Assembly (NCBI GenBank): GCA_034769895.1
Contig: CM068372.1
Coordinates: forward strand, 369,353,258 to 369,417,257
DNA length: 64,000 nucleotides
DNA from: Magicicada septendecula
Lineage: Eukaryota > Arthropoda > Insecta > Hemiptera > Cicadidae
Direction of reading: 5' to 3'
Shown here: piece after piece, positions 1 to 11,097 of the stretch
How positions within the stretch are numbered: position 1 is the stretch's first letter
Layout: each line of letters opens with the position of its first letter
The notes under the pieces: generated by a model
What the model was told of the DNA's origin: nothing
Seen by the model: only the letters and a program-made list of their open reading frames with translations
Database searches by the model: none
Made by a program: the position numbers and the translations under genes

Positions 1-1440
1 TTGGTGTCATAACAATCCATCTACCAATTAATGACAATAAAAACTGTCGAAACGTCGATCCATCGTGCTAAAATTGTGTCTATTCAAAGACTGGAACTGA
101 TAAAACGTTTCGTCAAAACAAACCGTTTCGAACAGAGTATTGCGAACTGCGCCCAGCCGTAGGCTTTAGTCACCACTTATTATGCCACGATGTGTTATAC
201 AAACTTGTTTCTATAAGCTGACTCGCAACGGTGTGGGGGGGGGTTTGAAAAACACAAATAGTGTTGCCCGGAAATTCTGTGTTAGAAACTTCAGAAAAGT
301 TGGCGACGACAAAAAGGGATCCTTTTAAGAATACAAGCAATAACTTAATAATAGAAGCTGCACCATTATCATTGACAAAGGTCAATTATATACGATGTCT
401 AGATAAGGCAAACAACTAAATCGACACTCAGTCAAAACAGAACAGATGACATTAAACGACTCTCAAGAGAAGACGACATGGATCATGATTTTTGTCAAAA
501 GATGTAACACGGTAACAATTCGCCCGAAAACTTGCTCTGGATACTGGTCTGGAGTGAAGGTAGATGCTCTCAAGAGAGTCAGATAAGTGCTAATAATGAC
601 CATCTTCCCAGATAACAATGATGATGATGATCATCATCATCATCTTCAGCAAACATGAAACCAAAAATAGTTTGATCCGGTCTCAAGCAGATAGACTAGA
701 GCTGGTCACTACAACGCTTCTTCAGACATCTCACACCTCTCCGTCCTCCATTTTACACATCACCTATAAAAGGAAAGGAATTTTACATAACCATCACAAG
801 TGCAGTAATGAATATGACATGAAATTACGACTGACGAAATAGACGAAGGTTTGTTCTGTCGAAGAAACTATCAAGTATGCCGTGTTTTGCCGCAACAACG
901 GGTACTGACGGGAAAGAAAAGATTGTTTCTTTTACGCACCAGAAAAGAGAAGCGTGAAATAATTGTTACCGATAGTGCAAGATGTTATCTTTACCGGTAC
1001 CACGATTCAGACCTACAACCGTTGAGTGGCGGGTATAGGCCTATAGTGGAATTCGATATCTGCCACGAAACTACAATCACCTTACGGTGAAACATTCATA
1101 TAATTGTGTAGATTCACAAACCGTGCCTCATACACAAAGTATCTAAAGTACCTGTCGGCAAACAAAACTTCGTAACAAGATACTTTGCTCCACAAACATA
1201 GCGCCTTTAGACTCGTACTTGTAACGTCAGCGTAACAACGCCGTAGACGTTATTGAGCAGATAATTGGTGATATCGCACCATCGGAAAACGTTCCGAAGC
1301 ACGTACAACTTCCCCCACAATGGGGGGGGGGGGATAAAGCGTTTGGTGCTAAGCTAAGTTAACACGTGTACTAAACGAGTCATTCAGTCAGTAAATTCAC
1401 TTGTTTTGACACTTTACAATTATTAAATTTGTGACAGTTC
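1..1440. other. No recognisable gene
   Basis: I see no supported coding region here; short open frames lack recognisable motifs. The stretch holds G runs at 235-243 and 1322-1333 and a self-complementary GAT/ATC trinucleotide tract at 619-644. Confidence 0.6.
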
Positions 1441-2258
1441 TACAGAAAATGTGTGCTCATAAAGACGCATATTTTATTGGCACTATACTATAAATATATT
1501 TTGAATTACAAGTTTTCTAAAGACCACTTGGACCTCTTGTTTTCTTGTGTTAGATCCAGTGGAGGACATAATAACAATCCTAATGTTAAACCGTTTCAGT
1601 GGCCCTTGAGAAAACTTATGTTCAGAAACAGCGTTCAGGTATCTAACAAAAGTAATTGTTTCGATTTTGATTTCATTAACCAAACTTCAATAATGAGTTT
1701 TTCAGAAGTAGAGAAAGATTTCAATGAAACGGATATTGAAGTAATTAAAAACTTTAAGGGAATTATGAATATAGTTAAAGACATTAGGTCATGCTATAAG
1801 GATAACATTCTGTATTATCTGTGTGGCTTTATTGTAAAAAAATTATTTCGAAGTTAAGGTGTGAAGAGTGCATTCATTTGCTTGAGCGTTTTCACACATT
1901 TTACGATCGATGCATTTTACTGACATTGTGTTAAGCGGAAAATTAATTATAGCGTCATCAGACGTTTTAAAGATTGTAAAATATATGTATAATTTATTGA
2001 TTATATCTGACAGTAAACTTAATACCAAAAAAATGATTATATCAGCTTGCAAAAACTTTGCCGGCACAGTGTTTAGAAAACATAGTTTAAACAATGATTT
2101 TTCTGAAGACAGCCATGAAGTGATACTTATCAAATTAATAGGGACATTATTTTATAAAATCTTGTGCTATGATATTGCTAACAACCGCTGCAGCTACCTT
2201 CTCTAAGCTTGGTGTCCGCCAAAAGTTAAATAAATTTGTATTATTTAGTAATGTTTAA
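1441..2258 (+). pseudogene. P-element/THAP9-like transposase, C-terminal remnant
   Basis: The conceptual protein contains FSKDHLDLLFSCVRSSGG followed by HNNNPN, the signature of the C-terminal region of P-element/THAP9-type DNA transposases. Downstream, a CEEC-like stretch near 1855-1870 and a KLIIASSDVLKIVKY segment near 1930-1985 follow the family order, and a KLNKFVLF-like tail ends at a stop at 2256-2258. The reading frame changes at least three times (about 1845, 1905 and 2200), so the copy is dead. The N-terminal THAP domain and the catalytic core are not visible upstream, so it is a 5'-truncated remnant. The family assignment rests on motif recognition, not an alignment. I saw no terminal inverted repeats around it. 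Confidence 0.75.
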
Positions 2259-3637
2259 TGTAAACAATTTTTATAGAATTAATATGTAGCTAATTAAAAA
2301 AATAAAAAATTTTAATGTAAAATAGCATTGCTTATTGAACACTTTAACGACCATGGCGAGCGTATACGCCAGCTTCTTTTACGCAATAAACATTTTAAAG
2401 TTTACGGCTCGCGTCTTTGTTTCCCTTATTCTTATTTTTATTCGTCAACATTAAACATTCTTAAATAAGAACGCAATAAAACTGTTCATAAACGCAACAG
2501 AATTTAGCGATAAACTGAAATAGTGTGTCAGAATACTGAAATCTTACAATGAAACAAATGTGTTTATTTTGCAAAAGAACTTATTAAAAACCTCCCACTT
2601 TGGAGTAATTAATTGTTAAAATGACATAGCTATACCATTGAACGCAAAATATGCTCCGAGAAAGCAACAACAGCTATAACAAAGCAGAAAAGTCAGACTT
2701 TGTACAGGTACAGTATAAAGCATACGCAGGGTTCTTGCCCCCCCCCCCCCCCCCCCGGTGCTGCGGTCGGACCGAATTCACCTGAATGCAGCACGCGATC
2801 CATATAGTGTACGTCGATGTATCGCACAGCATTGACCTCCAGATTTATACGAGTTGTAAGTGTTCTTGCTTCTATGTAATAAGTTAACGTAAATAAGTAG
2901 CGTAAAGTATATGTTATGTGTTGGTGGACAGATAATGGATAAGATGCACACTGGAAAAGGAAGTGGTAGAATAACTTGAGGTAGGAGGGCAGCATTAAAG
3001 CATGAACACACAAACGAAGGCGAGAAGCCGAGGAAACAGCAAGCTATCCGAGTCCAAACCTTGGGAAGGCAAAGAAGAATAAGAAGACGAAATGAACCAG
3101 CGAAATAACACGTTGACGGTGTACACACGGCGATCGTGAGCGAGCCTGAGCGTGCGCGCGCGCACACCGTCTGAGTAATTGTCGGAAACATCATGGAGAG
3201 TAGTTTTGAGTAGAAATGTCAGCGCTGGAGAGACGAATGGCCGTGCCGACAAAGCGTCCATGTTTTATTGATACCGTTCTCAAATTTGGCACCACCGCCC
3301 ATTTTCACCAAATTACCAATTCTAAACATTTCCATCAGCAATTATTTTCTATCAGGCGCGCGCTCGCCAGCACGACAAAGCATGTTTCGCGCATTCTTTG
3401 CGCTCGACGCTGCTTCGCCATGCCTCTGCCTCCGTCATATCGTCGTCGTCGTCGCTACATTGTCTTTGTTCCTGTTAATCAAAGTCAGCGGGCGACCGGC
3501 AAGTTTTCATACATTTTTTCTCAATTATATACGTCACAGTTTTAATAAACATCTACTGCATTGTCGTTAAACTACGCCAACTGGTTTAAACGTCTGCTAA
3601 TACTCAACAAAAAATATCTGTACCTTATCACAATATT

Positions 3638-3638
<1 letters not shown>
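2259..3638. other. No recognisable gene; C homopolymer
   Basis: Nothing coding is recognised. A run of 19 C residues lies at 2738-2756. The part at 3100-3480 is GC-richer (CG-containing) than its surroundings but shows no protein motif in any frame. Confidence 0.5.

Positions 3639-3722
<84 letters not shown>
3639..3722. repeat. (CA)42 microsatellite
   Basis: An uninterrupted CA dinucleotide run of 84 bp. Open frames through it (Thr-His or Cys-Val repeats) are artefacts of the repeat. Confidence 0.98.
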
Positions 3723-3726
<4 letters not shown>

Positions 3727-4326
3727 ATATACGTATTGGTCTTCTAACTCTATTTTTTTTTTCAGTACCGTAAATTATTTCTCTTCTGTTACTTTTTCTT
3801 CTGCAGGACTCATTTCCACATGAATCCACGATGCAACACGAGGAGGCGGACCCTCACTCCCCCCCCCCCCAGAATAAAGTCAAACATAAACTGTCTGAAA
3901 TTGAAATCTAACTTTTACAAATTTAGAATTAACTGAGCAGAGATACATTCCGATTATGATAAACAGTATTCTTAAATCTTTAGCTTCGAAACTCTTTCAA
4001 AATTTTAATGGCCATCTTTATCAATGTGGGAACTGGTGCATATCGTGGCGCAGTTAAACTTTCAATCGTGCAACACTACTGGATGTCCTCCAATGGTGGG
4101 GCCGAAACGTCTGTTGTTATAAACAGTATTAGACCAAGGCCTAATAGCCCGGCCAGGAACAACGAACTTAACGAGTTGATGCCGCCTGTTAGAGTATAAG
4201 ACATCAATTCTTATTTTTGTTGCCAAGTGGTGTGAGGATGGGCCGAGAACATTGGTGCCCTTGTTTTTTGTTTTTGGTAATTGGAGACAGAAGCATTGGA
4301 TATCCACAGCATTTAATAAATTCAGT
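3723..4326. other. No recognisable gene
   Basis: I see nothing coding here. A ten-base C run lies near 3860. Confidence 0.5.
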
Positions 4327-5062
4327 TAAGATCCTTTACAAAAGTACGTCTGTAGTCCTGATCCATACCGGCATAGTCCGTCTGTAGTCATAGCTTACCT
4401 ATCGGCAATCAGGTGACATTCCTATAAATAAGGGAGTTAGGCAGGGACGCTGTGTTTCCCCAACGTTGTTTAACATATACATTGACGACATGCTGGGAGT
4501 ATGGAAATCCAGAGTGACTTCGGGTATACAACTTAACAAACAAAGTGGCAAGAGAGTACTCACTGACAATTTCAGTAAGAAAAGACAAAAACCATGGCCT
4601 TTAAATGTAAATATCCAGTGAGGACTAAGATGGTTATAAACAACAGAACTTTAGAACAAGTGAGACCTTTCAAATATCTCGGCTGTGCAGTAAGCTATGA
4701 ATCTGAACATGATATAAGAGTGAAGATAAATAAATTTACGAATATTTGTGGTATGATTCATAGAAATCTTAGAAATAAAACAAGACTTAAACAGCACAAG
4801 GATTAAATTTATAAGACAATTGCAATACCCACATTGATTTATGCGAGAGAGGCGTGGGTCATGACAAAAAAGAAAATCAGCAAGATTCAGAGTGCTGAAA
4901 TGCAGTTTCTTAGAAAAATTATACATCGCAAGAGAGAATAAGTAATGAAGATATCAAAGCAGAACTCGAAGTAAAGGACATAAATTAAATTATTCAATTT
5001 ACAGAAGACAATGGTGGGTTCATGTACAAAGGATGACAGAGGATCAATTGCCGAACTATAAA

Positions 5063-5101
<39 letters not shown>

Positions 5102-5398
5102 TAAACTGCTATAATTGTTTTTATTATTTAGACAAAGCTTTTCGTCATTACTGACATCTTCAGGTCTTAAACAACAGTTGTTTAAGACCTGAAGATGTCA
5201 GTAATGACGAAAAGCTTTGTCTAAATAATAAAAACAATTATAGCAGTTTAGCAATTTTATAAAATGTAAGGATGGCTGCTAATTTAAACAATACGAAGAA
5301 TATAAAGCCATTGGTAGAAGAGACAGGGGTCGTCCGAGGATGAGATGGGTGCCGGAACAGGTTTATATAACCTAACCTTGAAGAGGATAAGAAAAAGA
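4327..5398 (+). mobile_element. LINE fragment, RT C-terminal part (family C, copy 1)
   Basis: Translated pieces show a reverse-transcriptase GVRQG...SPTLFNIYIDD motif at about 4434-4490. The thumb and C-terminal region follow (KYLGCAVSYESEHDI, then IAIPTLIYAREAWVMTKK), and a GRPRMRW-like 3' end lies near 5330. The stretch that should carry the YADD catalytic box, between about 4535 and 4550, is missing, and several frame breaks and stops are present. It is therefore a dead, internally deleted copy. A palindromic retroposon (5066-5300) interrupts it, and the LINE sequence resumes across a 9-bp duplication. A second copy of the same family lies at 56700-57495. The clade is not assigned. Confidence 0.8.
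5066..5300 (-). mobile_element. Palindromic SINE-like retroposon, copy 1
   Basis: Flanking copies of TATAAAGCC at 5057-5065 and 5301-5309 are a 9-bp target-site duplication in the host LINE. On the minus strand the element starts with a short unique leader (5258-5300). It then has two 81-bp arms (5177-5257 and 5095-5175) that are perfect reverse complements around a single base, 5176, and it ends in 29 A residues (T run at 5066-5094). The oligo-A end and the duplication indicate retroposition. Each arm carries a CTGAAGA...GAAA signature (plus strand 5189-5212, minus strand 5140-5163). There is no coding capacity. A related copy lies at 45256-45483. The perfect palindrome could also be an assembly foldback, but the second copy argues for a real family. 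Confidence 0.8.
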
Positions 5399-5440
5399 AG
5401 TAATTGGAGATCCTTTCTTGGTAAACATGTCAGCACTTTA

Positions 5441-5660
5441 TTCTTGTTCTTGTCCTTGTCCTTGTCCTTGGCCTTGTCCTTGTCCTTGTCCTTGTCCTTG
5501 TCCTTGTTCTTGTTCTTGTTCTTGTTCTTGTTCTTTTCTTGTTCTTGTTCTTGTTCTTGTTCTTGTTCTTGTTCTTGTTCTTGTTCTTGTTCTTGTTCTT
5601 GTTCTTGTTCTTGTTCTTGTTCTTGTTCTTGTTCTTGTTCTTGTCTTGTACTTGTTCTTC
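5441..5660. repeat. (CTTGTT)n hexamer array, probable LINE tail
   Basis: About 35 copies of a TTGTTC/TTGTCC hexamer. It abuts the 3' end of the minus-strand LINE that begins at 5661, so on that strand it reads as a (GAACAA)n tail. Long Ser-Cys or Leu-Val open frames here are repeat artefacts. Confidence 0.9.
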
Positions 5661-6045
5661 TACCAGGGACTAGCGAATCACCAATTCCGGTCCCAAAGGA
5701 ATATATACGTACACTTTTCCAACGCTTCCTAGGCCTTCCTATACTTTGTTCTCCAACAGGCTTATATTGTCAAACTTCCTTAGGCAATCTGCCATCTGAC
5801 ATCAGCAATCTATCTCTCTTTGTTGTTCTCTGCAATACGATCTTGGATACTAAAAATGTTCAACTCTTTACCATTGTCTTGAATGTAGAGTCTATCCCTT
5901 CGTGTGCAGCCTTTAACAGATCGCAATAATCTCATCTCCGACGCCTGTATTCTACTCAGACGTTTTAGAGATCTGGGCATGTACGATACCCAAGTTTCAG
6001 AACCATACACTAACACTGGCTCGGCCATCACAATCAGCATTCATT
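5661..6045 (-). mobile_element. LINE fragment, 3' end of RT ORF
   Basis: The minus strand encodes AEPVLVYGSETWVSYMPRSL followed by KRLSRIQASEMRLLR, the conserved C-terminal region of many insect non-LTR retrotransposon reverse transcriptases. Frame-broken sequence then leads to the 3' end at about 5661. The copy is 5'-truncated. Its tail is the adjacent hexamer array. The sequence around 5661-5755 recurs at about 6925-7015. Confidence 0.75.
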
Positions 6046-6479
6046 GCTCATAACTCCAGAGTGGGATCGAATTCATTGGCGAACAAGTGATTCACTGTAA
6101 GCAGTGAGAGCAAGTTTTTAACATTCTTTTTTATTCGGACTCTTAGATGAGGTTACTGCTCGGATAACAGCTTTTGAAGCAGGAAACATGACGAGCTCTG
6201 ATATGCGATCTTATTGAAAATCCACTGGTACCTTTATAAGAACAATAAGCATTATATATAATTACTTTCAATGTTAACTGTAATATTTCCATTGTACTGG
6301 CTAACAGAAGAACTTGTTTAGTTCGATAGAATCGATGTAAACAGTTGATATAATTTTGTGTTGTTTGGTTTTTATATTAAATTGGCTTAGTATTGGCTGG
6401 TGCCTCTTTCTTTCTTCTGCCGGATCCGTACTATGCACGGTGTACGAAGTATACCGTGAGGTCAAAAACAGTAATTAAC

Positions 6480-6920
6480 GATAGTAGGTAGCTAACCACG
6501 TCTCACATGTTAAATACCTAAGATGCGATATTACAAATGAATCTGAGGACATCAACAGAACGCTAAACGACTTCTACCTATTAGCGCACTTATTTAAACC
6601 GCAACGAGAAACAGTCAAGAAAACAAATCAATACAGATGAAATTATACAAAGCTAGGACTGTACTTTTAATTCCAAGTCACTGGAATCGCATACGAGATA
6701 CGAAGACGATATTTATAAAATATAAGAAAGAACGTAAGAGGACAGAAAACTTTGTCATACGAACGGAACTAAATATAGGCTATCCTCCATAGACGTCAGA
6801 TCTGAAGAACACGGGTTTTCAGTCGATTGATCAGATAAGTAAAGTGAAACAGGCAAAGCTTCCTAAACAAATTTTAAATTTTAAACCTCAAGAGAAAAGA
6901 GATGTAAGGAGACCCTGCAA
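6480..6920 (+). mobile_element. LINE fragment, RT C-terminal part
   Basis: A degraded open frame reads KYLRCDITNESEDINRTLND near 6515-6570 and KLPKQILNFKPQEKRDVRRP near 6860-6915. These match the order of the thumb and the 3'-end motif (KxLGC..., then NYKPxGKRDxGRPRK) of insect LINEs. Stops and frame changes lie between. The copy is truncated at both ends and joins another LINE 3' end at about 6921. Confidence 0.6.
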
Positions 6921-7276
6921 GGACAACATCTTCTTCTATCAGGGTCTAGACGAATCACTGTTACGGTCCCACAGGCATATATACACTTTACCAATGCTTC
7001 CTAGGTATCGATTTGTTCCTTTGTACAAAGGAACTTGTACTTCTGACTAGGGACTTCTGAGTAGGGTAAATGTCCTCCTAAGGACGTTACCAGCGTCCTG
7101 TAGAGTAAGACCAATGGCTGGAGTGCTACCTTTCTGCCTCTGGTCTTGCTCTAGGTTTCGTTCGGAGACCCACGTCATAGGTTCTTCCGGCTGTAGTCCC
7201 GTTAGGAAACCTTCCTCAATGGAAAATACGGCTGATAATACCTAACTGTGGTGACAAGAAGAAGAAGAAGAAGTAA
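6921..7276. repeat. Composite LINE 3' ends with GAA tail
   Basis: 6925-7015 repeats the segment at 5650-5750 (shared CAGGG...CTAG...AATCAC, then ATATATAC...CTTCCTAGG), the 3' end of a minus-strand LINE. 7030-7276 reads as a plus-strand 3' untranslated tail ending in (GAA)6 at 7256-7273. No functional frame is present. Confidence 0.5.
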
Positions 7277-7478
7277 CTTAGTAGTAATAGTATTCAGTGG
7301 CATAAGTAGAAGCTGTTCCTGGAGGGGATAAAACTAGCTTGAAGGTTAGCATCCCCATTTAAATGATTATAGAAGCAAACTTTTATTAGCTCGTGGGAAA
7401 TTGGAGGCTTTAAGACGTTTAAGACCCCCTGATCCCTCCGTAGTTACGCCACTAGCAGTAGCAGTCTCTCCGTAGTAA

Positions 7479-7519
7479 CAGCAGCAGCAGTAGTAGTAGT
7501 AGTAGTAGTAGCAGTAGTA
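7479..7519. repeat. AGC/AGT trinucleotide microsatellite
   Basis: A mixed AGC and AGT triplet run. Confidence 0.95.
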
Positions 7520-7627
7520 CTAGGTGTAAACAATTCTTTTCTCTGCTGTGAATGAAAAACATACAAAAGTTTAAAATGTTGTCTGTCTTCAGAAACTAAA
7601 ATAAGACATAAGTCTATACTTCGTGTG

Positions 7628-7629
<2 letters not shown>

Positions 7630-7677
<48 letters not shown>
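7630..7677. repeat. (GA)n microsatellite with G tail
   Basis: Twenty GA units followed by a nine-base G run. Confidence 0.95.
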
Positions 7678-8442
7678 AATGAATTGGTGTATTAGTGCAT
7701 GTAAGTAGTGTGTGATGCTCTTACATGATGACGAAACGGCCGACATAATTGCGCAACCAATATTGAAACTTTGGTTAGCTAAGTGAGTTACAAATGTAAG
7801 TTACCACTCAGTGACTGTGTGTCTGTATAAAACATACAATTATTGGGCGAGCGAGGATCATTGACCAGAGAGGCAGGCACAGTCGGGTGCCATTAAAAAC
7901 GGCTTAGATAACAATTATTGGACGGGGGTCCCGCGGCCCCGGCTACTGGAATTACTCAAAATTACACGGTAGCGTCGTTAGCGTTAATGGACGGACGCTC
8001 TCTAGTCTCAGGTGGTGGTTTCATTCATAAACACACACATACACACACTACATAATGTGGTCCTCGTCTTCGCTGGTCGTGTAATTGCACGTAATAATAA
8101 AGTTTATACCTCCGTATCTGTCATCTGTCCTTTGCCCCCCCTCTCACTGTCTCTCTGTCGCTCTTATTTTCGGACAAACACGCGCGCGCTTACAAACAAA
8201 GACCGAACAAAGACTTAGCCGCGTTGTAGCACATAATTCTGCCCTGGTGCAAATTGCAAGCGTGAATAACAACGCTGAAATACTACTACGGTCCCTAAGC
8301 TGCATAACTTACTCGCTATTTTGTACATTTATTATTATATACATTACAATAGTAGATAATTTTTCAATTATAGGAAAAATTACAAAAATTCCGATTATTC
8401 TACTATTCATTGGTAATATGACAACTGTAAGCACACAGTTAT
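7678..8442. other. No gene; GC-richer islet with paired ACAATTATTGG motifs
   Basis: No coding frame is supported. Around 7830-7990 the sequence is GC-richer and less repetitive than its neighbours. It holds two ACAATTATTGG motifs (about 7836 and 7910), which contain a homeodomain-type ATTA core. This could be a conserved non-coding element; that is inference. Confidence 0.3.
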
Positions 8443-8450
8443 ACTATAAA

Positions 8451-9326
8451 CAGGCTCGGGCAGGGGCGAACCGCGCCACCTCCCAGGGCGGCAAATTTTA
8501 AAGGGCGGCAGATTCCGGAATGTTAAGTTTTGAAATTGTCGGATAAGTGTACTAAACCCTGCAATGGCTTAACTCATGGTGAATCAAAAGATTCAATAAT
8601 AATCAATAGCAAATAATCAATAGCAATTATCAATAACAACAATAGCAATAATTAATCAGTGCTATTAATTTACAGGATGAACTTAAAGTGCTTTCAACTA
8701 TTGTAAAACCTTAAAGTACGCCTGTCAAGACTTTAAAATTTATTCAAGCGTGTGAGTTCGCTCTAAGAAATTTGCTAATATTACCTGTGACAGTGGCAAG
8801 CGGAGAAAGGACTTTTTCGAAGCTAAAATTTATTAAAACTTACCTCAGATCGAGTATGTCCGAGACTCGCCTGAGTAGTCTGGCGACTGCATCTATAGAA
8901 CATCAGTTAGCTGAATCGCTTGATTACAACGAAGTCATAAAGGAGTTTGTCAGTGCAAAAGCTAGACGAGCATTTTTTAACTAACGTATATGATACATTA
9001 CTTTTGTTGTATTTCAATCATAATGAATTTTAGTTAATATTTTAATTTTAAGTCATCACATAGGCATATATTTTTATTGTCTCACGATTCCTTGTATTGT
9101 CTCTACAATTTTTATTGTAGCCGTTCGCCGCATCGTAAACGCACGCGAAAAAGTTCTAGTTATTTGGTAAACACAACAATGCAAGCATTCCTAGTCGTCA
9201 TTTGACGGCAATCGCCGTATCTTTAGAGTAGATCTAGCGTGCGTGAATGTGTTCAGAGTTAAAATAGGGAGGGGGCGGCACTCATAAATACTGCACAGGG
9301 CGGCAGAAGCGCTGGGGCCGGCCCTG
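8451..9326 (+). mobile_element. hAT transposon, internally deleted
   Basis: The 8-bp duplication ACTATAAA flanks the element (8443-8450 and 9327-9334), and the ends are CAGG-type (CAGGCTCGGGCAGGGGCG, and ...GGGCCGGCCCTG on the right). Length, ends and duplication fit the hAT superfamily. It retains only the C-terminal dimerisation region of the transposase (8772-8984). It inserted into a dispersed repeat whose halves resume on each side (about 8320-8442 and 9335-9640). Confidence 0.88.
8772..8984 (+). pseudogene. hAT transposase C-terminal dimerisation region
   Basis: The 70-residue open frame starts in LPVTVASGERTFSKLKFIKT and continues with YLRSSMSETRLSSLATASIE. This is the C-terminal hAT dimerisation signature of the ZMYM1-like group. 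It ends at a natural-looking stop after KARRAFFN. The catalytic part is absent, so this piece cannot transpose. The larger hAT at 14279-16648 carries a homologous region. Confidence 0.88.
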
Positions 9327-9334
9327 ACTATAAA

Positions 9335-9640
9335 CATCAAAAATTCGTAAGATTCGGACTTGGGTTTACAGTTTCTTTTTAGTCTGACAGCCTGCTGGAT
9401 TTTCTCAATTTCAAAAAATTTTTGATCACTTCATTTTGCCCCTGGAGTCCCAAAATTTGGAAATTTCCAAAACTTGACACTCCACTGCCAAGTTAGTTGA
9501 AATTCTCTTTAATTTGATACTATACATGAATTCTTGTAATTTTATCAAAATGTTCACCCATTTTTAGGCTCTGACGTCCAAAATTTTTAAATATTCAGAA
9601 ATTAACATTATATTCAGATTGTGGTTGACACTGTACATCC
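9335..9640 (+). repeat. Dispersed AT-rich repeat (family Q), copy 1
   Basis: The segment containing ATTTTATCAAAATGTTCACC and then CATTTTTAGGCTCTGACGTC matches 32700-32945 in the same orientation and 28280-28640 in reverse. It has no coding content. The hAT at 8451-9326 interrupts its left part. Confidence 0.6.
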
Positions 9641-9727
9641 GGACTCACGTGTCATATCTAATTATTTTAACTGTAGGTAATTAAATAGCCTCCTCCTGCG
9701 GCTATGGAAGTCCCAAATTGTACTCAT

Positions 9728-9870
9728 TAGTCAAATTCTCTCCAAAGCTGTTTTCAACACTTGTACTATTTTAACTTGTACTAAATTTTTATGTTGGTGC
9801 AACAGCCTTTGGAGATTTAAAAGTACACGTTTATAAAGCCTTTGGAGATATTTATAAAGTACCTGTTAAA
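9728..9870 (-). repeat. Dispersed repeat shared with 19316-19460
   Basis: The sequence from CTCATTAGTCAAATTCTCTC to GGAGATATTTATAAAGTACC is the reverse complement of 19316-19460, with few differences. At the other copy it lies inside a segment ending in a Helitron-like CTAG terminus, so this may be a Helitron fragment. Confidence 0.6.
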
Positions 9871-10140
9871 TAAAAAACGCTAAATTCTTTATTTTAAGTG
9901 TTACCGTGTTAGAAGCATTGTATAACACATTAAACGTTATGTTTTCCTCAACCGTGGCTTTTATTTATTTCAGCAGTAAACTAAAAACCAAAAACCGTTG
10001 TCACCTAACCTCACAAGTGAAATCAACACCTATTTTCGCTTTGCATTAAGTAATAGGACAATTTACAATTAGTACACTTCTTCTTTTCCACATCGTAATA
10101 TATCGATATAATTGCATATTATATAAGACATCGAAAACAT

Positions 10141-10514
10141 ACTACAGGAATGGATAAATGTACAGTTCCGATGCCGCTAAATAGCTTTTGTTTATTTATT
10201 TGTTACTATGGTAATTAATTCTGGTCTCCATGGTGTTGTTGACGTCTTTAGTAGTAATATTTAATATATTTCATTACTTATTCATTGCATCATCAAAAAT
10301 ACGTATAAACATAAATTTTATAATGTTAAAGACAATTACAAAATATATACACATCTGTACACAAAATTCCAAAACACATCGCATAGTAAAAACATTAAAA
10401 ACTGCAGGAACGGGTAAAGGTACAGTTCCGATGCCGCTAAATAGCATTTGTTTATTTACTTGTTACTATAGTAATTATTTCTGGTCTCCATGGTGTAGTT
10501 GACATCTTTATACG
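10141..10514. repeat. Two-copy direct repeat, about 257-bp spacing
   Basis: About 105 bp at 10144-10250 (around TACAGTTCCGATGCCGCTAA) recurs at 10401-10510 with roughly ten differences, so this is a short local duplication. No coding content. Confidence 0.75.
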
Positions 10515-11089
10515 CGTCAACGAAAAGGCATTATTAAAATGGCCTAAATCGTGCGAACGGGACAAAATATCAAATTCCTCCAAGTTAAACAGTATTTTTC
10601 GCCTTGTGTCAAAGGTTACCTGTGCAAAATTTGGTGGCAATCGGTGTAACGGTGTGGATTTGTATTCAGTACCCACAAATCCTCAGGCTTTGAGTTTTAT
10701 ATACATTATATATAAGTACATACAGAATGATAGTATCTAGCAGCCAATGTTAACTGCTAACTTAAGTTTACGAGATTTTAGATTACGTGTATACGCTAGT
10801 AGGCCTATATATTCTGCCTTGATATTTTTTCCTATTTATTTTATCGAGAGTGTACTAAACCTATTTATTAATTTACATCTCACAAGTAATAACGTGGATA
10901 TAGTGCACTCCGCAATAAACTAATCACTTTATTCTTGTGATGCCTATCACTTGACGCGTCACACCAAGTCAAATGGCTTCGTTCTGTTTAGCCTTCGCAC
11001 AAGTTCAGTTGGAGCATCTCGACATTCTGGTGTTTACGCAGACGTTTCTCATGCTTCTTGGCGAATCGCTGAACTTCATCTTCGACTGA
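10515..11089. other. No recognisable gene
   Basis: AT-rich sequence with no coding frame or repeat structure that I can support. Confidence 0.5.
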
Positions 11090-11097
11090 AGCAATCT

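Noticed and set aside
851-1090. 79-codon open frame upstream of the P-like remnant
   Set aside because: I looked for a THAP zinc finger or P-transposase similarity and saw none; length is compatible with chance.
3561-3829. Open frames with long Thr-His or Cys-Val runs
   Set aside because: They are translations of the (CA)n microsatellite.
5345-5929. 194-codon open frame with Ser-Leu and Ser-Cys repeats
   Set aside because: It is driven by the hexamer microsatellite and crosses a plus-strand LINE end and a minus-strand LINE.
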